Below are positions 5,350 to 8,259 of a stretch of DNA of 8,259 nt, piece after piece; position 1 is the first letter of the stretch; the number at the start of each line of letters is the position of its first letter. A model generated the notes under the pieces. It did no database searches. It worked only from the letters and a program-made list of their open reading frames with translations, and was not told the DNA's origin. The translations under genes were made by a program, and so were the position numbers. Source of the stretch: Treponema sp. (GTDB taxonomy: Bacteria; Spirochaetota; Spirochaetia; Treponematales; Breznakiellaceae); contig JAIRNB010000095.1 in assembly GCA_031258265.1 (NCBI GenBank), positions 1 through 8,259 of the forward strand, given 5' to 3'.

Positions 5350-6597
5350 TTACCAGGATATTTTTACATATAGGGACAGACCGGATAATAAGATACTGCG
5401 CAGTAGTTCAGGATCGAAGGTGGGACGGATACCGGTAAAATCTGTTTCAGGCGAATCGCCGGGGATAAATTTTTTGTAACCCCAGGGAATGGCGAAGGCT
5501 TTTTGGACTCCTAGAAATACGCCCCGGGGATAGGAGGGGCAGGAAGAACCTTGTAAAACAATCCCCCCGTTAAGCAAAAGGAAGGCGGCGCCCGTATTGT
5601 TTAGCCTTACCGGATCTAATTCTCCGCTGAATTCACCGCCGTCAAAAAGCCGCTTCATCTTAAAGTGGTAAGCCGCGTTTATTTTCCCTTCCACAATGTG
5701 TACCGCCCCAAGGGTAATATCGAATCGAAAAATCGAAGGCCAGAAGAGGAGACGGACCAGGCCGTAAGCAATATGAGCGTTTAAGGAACCGGTCACGGAA
5801 AAAAAACTGAATGGAAATAACACGTAGTTCTGGTTAGAGGCGGTTAAGGCGCCTTTAAGGGATCCACCGGTATAAAGCCAGCCCGCCGTTCCCTCAAAGC
5901 GGCGTCTTCCCTGTTCCTTCCACGAATCGGCGGGACCAAGCTTGAGGGTATACGAAGCAAGGAACGTATCAAAGGCGGTGGTAAAAAGCCGCTCGTCTTT
6001 GTTGGAACGAATCTCCGGCTTCATGTCAATGTAATGTAATCTCATAAAATGGGTTCCGGCAAAGCCGGCGGTCAGCCCGTAATTATACAGAGGAGGAAGG
6101 GCAGGTTTTCCAAAGAGCCAATACAGGCTGCCGTTATTCAAGTGAACGGAACCACTTGAAAAAGAGGGAGTAACAGTAAGGGGACCAAGGTAAACCGGCA
6201 GAGAAGCGCCAAAAAATACTGCCCTGCCGCCATCATTGTAAATTTGTATATCCCCGATCTCTAATTCAAAAGATTTAACCGTGAAAAAATTCCCAAAAGC
6301 ATAAAAACCAGCCCATTTGAAATCAACGCCCCCCTCAAAGAAGAACATGGGTATATCCGTTCCGGCCCAGGGCAGAGAGGAATTCAGGGCACCGGCCGAT
6401 GCCTTAAAATAAACACGTGGGGAGGGTCTGTAGGATAAACCGGAAAGCCAGTACCAGGCCGCCCCATCCGTTTCAACCCAGAGGCTGCCGGCCGTTCCGA
6501 ACAGGGACAGTTCCTCAATGCAAAACAGGGGGGTAGAACATAATAAAAGGAACCCCAGCATCGCTGCCAGGGTTCCTTTCCCGCTCCGGGTGATCAC
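5350..6597 (-). CDS. Predicted outer-membrane beta-barrel protein, family not recognised
   Basis: A 415-residue protein. The N-terminus has R4 and K7 followed by a hydrophobic stretch (about 10-26), a signal peptide for export. The remainder has no long hydrophobic helix. It alternates polar and hydrophobic/aromatic residues in short strands separated by glycine, asparagine and proline turns, as in outer-membrane barrels. The chain ends LSLYVKISW, an amphipathic last strand with a terminal aromatic residue, typical of the BAM recognition signal. The start is GTG at 6597, five bases after the lipoprotein stop, with no Shine-Dalgarno sequence, which suggests translational coupling. An ATG at residue 13 would remove the positive charges of the signal peptide, so GTG is preferred. 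I do not recognise the family. A pore, or a partner of the lipoprotein, is inference from topology and linkage. Confidence 0.8.
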   Translation of the reverse strand: MITRSGKGTLAAMLGFLLLCSTPLFCIEELSLFGTAGSLWVETDGAAWYWLSGLSYRPSPRVYFKASAGALNSSLPWAGTDIPMFFFEGGVDFKWAGFYAFGNFFTVKSFELEIGDIQIYNDGGRAVFFGASLPVYLGPLTVTPSFSSGSVHLNNGSLYWLFGKPALPPLYNYGLTAGFAGTHFMRLHYIDMKPEIRSNKDERLFTTAFDTFLASYTLKLGPADSWKEQGRRRFEGTAGWLYTGGSLKGALTASNQNYVLFPFSFFSVTGSLNAHIAYGLVRLLFWPSIFRFDITLGAVHIVEGKINAAYHFKMKRLFDGGEFSGELDPVRLNNTGAAFLLLNGGIVLQGSSCPSYPRGVFLGVQKAFAIPWGYKKFIPGDSPETDFTGIRPTFDPELLRSILLSGLSLYVKISW

Positions 6598-6602
6598 GGG
6601 AA

Positions 6603-8042
6603 TTACGGATAATACTTCATATACAGCGACTTTCCTATTTCCACAGGAAACAGCGGCAGAACTATTTCAGATGGAGAATCGTCAAATCCCTTTGGAACCA
6701 GTTGCTTGATCTTGTTCAGCTTGATTTTAAATCCAAGCGTGTCATAGTTATCGATTTGGCTGGATGAAGTAATTTCGGTCCCCGGGTCTGAATCGTTGGT
6801 AAATCCATAGAACACGGGATTACTCCCGGTCATTTCTACCATGGTAGTCAGCGTAACATTACCCCCCGTAAACAACTTTCCCATGTCAATGCCGAATATG
6901 GCATTGCCCTGTGCGGCGTTCCAGGTTTCACCGGAAGGTATATCATCGGGTACCCAGAATACACTGCCGGACCCTATGGCGGCGTGCAGTGTATCCACGC
7001 CGTTCTTGATCCACTTGTTATTGTTCATTTCATCCCTGGCCGCCTGGGGGATATATGCCCTGTTGCCGATGGCATCGTAGGCGCTGCTAATGGCGGCCAG
7101 CGCCGCTAGATAATCACTTTTTGCCGCATTTAATTTTTCCGTAGACTGGTTTTTCAGGAAACCGTTTCTGAAGGGCAAATTTTCCACGTTTGTTTCATCG
7201 AGCTTTGCCTTATACTCATCAAGATTGGCCCAGTCGAATTTCAGAAAATTAAAATCGGAATTCCAGTCGTAGGAGGCGATCCATTCAAATGTGGCCTTTA
7301 CAATACGGATACCCGCAATTAACACATCCAATTCCGGCTTGCCAATCTCTAAGCCGTCCCCTTCAAACAGTTCATCCAAGCCCAGCGCCGCCGTGACTTC
7401 CGCATCCAGCGTTATTACCGCATCAGGACTCAGCTTATTAACCCGGGCGGCAATATCCTCAAATTTGCTGCCAAATACCGCACTAAGAATTTCAGAAAAT
7501 AAGTCATTTAAACCGCCGCTGTTCTTATCAAGCAGATTTGCCGCCAGAAGCAGGGGAAAGGTCGTAATACTCTGGACGGCGCTGCCGCCGGTTATGCTGG
7601 TAAGGCTGTCATTGTATACCTCTGTATTTTTAAACCAAGCGGGAATCGTTAATCCGGGAAAAAATTCGGAATAGTCTCCGTCTCTATACTCTGTCATCCA
7701 ACTGGTTGAGAACAGGGTCCCCATGGTGTTGGGGTAATTTACAAAGCCCAGGCGATTTTGAAACAGATCCTTGACCTTCGGATCGATACTGATGGCGGCA
7801 AGTTCCGCCAGTACCGAATAGGTAATGGCTTCGGGGTTAGTATTATCCGCTTTATACGCGGTTTGGTAATACTCAAGGGCCTTGTCGTAGTCTTCGGCGG
7901 CCAGGGATTCATGGCCTGCATCGATGGTGGCTTGTATATCTAACGGTAAGCCGCCGCCTCCTCCGTCGTGCGGACAGCTTATAACTATAACGGCTGCCAG
8001 ACATAAAACAAAACCAAAAGCAAAACGGATATACCATTTCAT
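6603..8042 (-). CDS. Predicted lipoprotein with an N-terminal TPR-like repeat, function unknown
   Basis: A 479-residue protein. K2 and R6 precede a hydrophobic segment (about 8-22) that ends in VISC, a lipobox with C23 as the lipid-modified residue; spirochaete lipoboxes allow such variation. A Gly run (27-31) follows as a tether. Residues about 44-78 (ESLAAEDYDKALEYYQTAYK and onwards to NTNPEA) read as one tetratricopeptide-type helical hairpin. The rest is mixed helical in the middle and strand-rich near the C-terminus (about 380-479), with no recognised domain. The start ATG has a perfect AGGAGG five bases upstream. It is the first gene of a two-gene unit with the beta-barrel protein and is likely anchored to the outer membrane, though inner-membrane retention cannot be excluded. 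Together with the barrel gene it looks less G+C-rich than the kinase, transporter and deoC genes. Confidence 0.85.
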   Translation of the reverse strand: MKWYIRFAFGFVLCLAAVIVISCPHDGGGGGLPLDIQATIDAGHESLAAEDYDKALEYYQTAYKADNTNPEAITYSVLAELAAISIDPKVKDLFQNRLGFVNYPNTMGTLFSTSWMTEYRDGDYSEFFPGLTIPAWFKNTEVYNDSLTSITGGSAVQSITTFPLLLAANLLDKNSGGLNDLFSEILSAVFGSKFEDIAARVNKLSPDAVITLDAEVTAALGLDELFEGDGLEIGKPELDVLIAGIRIVKATFEWIASYDWNSDFNFLKFDWANLDEYKAKLDETNVENLPFRNGFLKNQSTEKLNAAKSDYLAALAAISSAYDAIGNRAYIPQAARDEMNNNKWIKNGVDTLHAAIGSGSVFWVPDDIPSGETWNAAQGNAIFGIDMGKLFTGGNVTLTTMVEMTGSNPVFYGFTNDSDPGTEITSSSQIDNYDTLGFKIKLNKIKQLVPKGFDDSPSEIVLPLFPVEIGKSLYMKYYP

Positions 8043-8221
<179 letters not shown>

Positions 8222-8259
8222 TAACAACCGGACAGACAAAAACAGAGGCCGAGTTAGGG

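Noticed and set aside
7291..7674. 127-codon plus-strand frame opposite the lipoprotein gene
   Set aside because: Ser-rich shadow translation of the lipoprotein coding strand, with no start signal and no motif.

Overview
The window most resembles a spirochaete chromosome, probably a Treponema of the termite-gut type. This is inference, not proof. It rests on a lipoprotein with a loose spirochaete-style lipobox next to a predicted outer-membrane beta-barrel, a large Cache-type hybrid histidine kinase, a moderately high G+C content in the kinase, transporter and aldolase genes, and a long poly-G tract upstream of a surface-protein operon. No rRNA, tRNA, insertion sequence, phage gene or CRISPR array was seen.

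Layout. Positions 1-147 hold no supported gene but contain three perfect hairpins in a row. From 148 to 3989, on the minus strand, lies a two-gene unit. The upstream gene encodes an 851-residue hybrid sensor kinase (two membrane segments, dCache sensor, HisKA, HATPase, receiver, Hpt). It is followed after 29 bp by a 418-residue major facilitator superfamily transporter. Positions 3990-4507 form a divergent intergenic region of about 520 bp. It is rich in palindromes and carries a near-identical 17-bp direct repeat, and its right end holds a good sigma-70-type promoter for deoC. deoC (4508-5224, plus strand) encodes deoxyribose-phosphate aldolase with all three catalytic residues in place. A 125-bp gap with overlapping hairpins separates deoC from a convergent minus-strand operon. 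That operon has an upstream 479-residue lipoprotein (6603-8042) and, after only 5 bp, a 415-residue predicted outer-membrane beta-barrel protein (5350-6597).

How the parts may work together. The kinase should sense a small molecule outside the cytoplasmic membrane and relay phosphate His-Asp-His to a response regulator that is not in this window. The co-transcribed transporter may handle the same or a related compound, but nothing in the sequence fixes the substrate. deoC feeds deoxynucleoside carbon into glycolysis and appears to be transcribed alone. The lipoprotein and barrel are probably made together and act together at the outer membrane. Their function is not recognisable.

The most notable signal is a compound (TG)7-G22 simple repeat at 8186-8221. 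It lies about 145 bp upstream of the lipoprotein start, where a change in tract length could switch expression of the surface operon. Secondary signals are a 4 x 15-bp in-frame repeat inside the kinase's Hpt domain, a near-complete amino-acid-binding motif in its Cache domain, and the structured regions around deoC.
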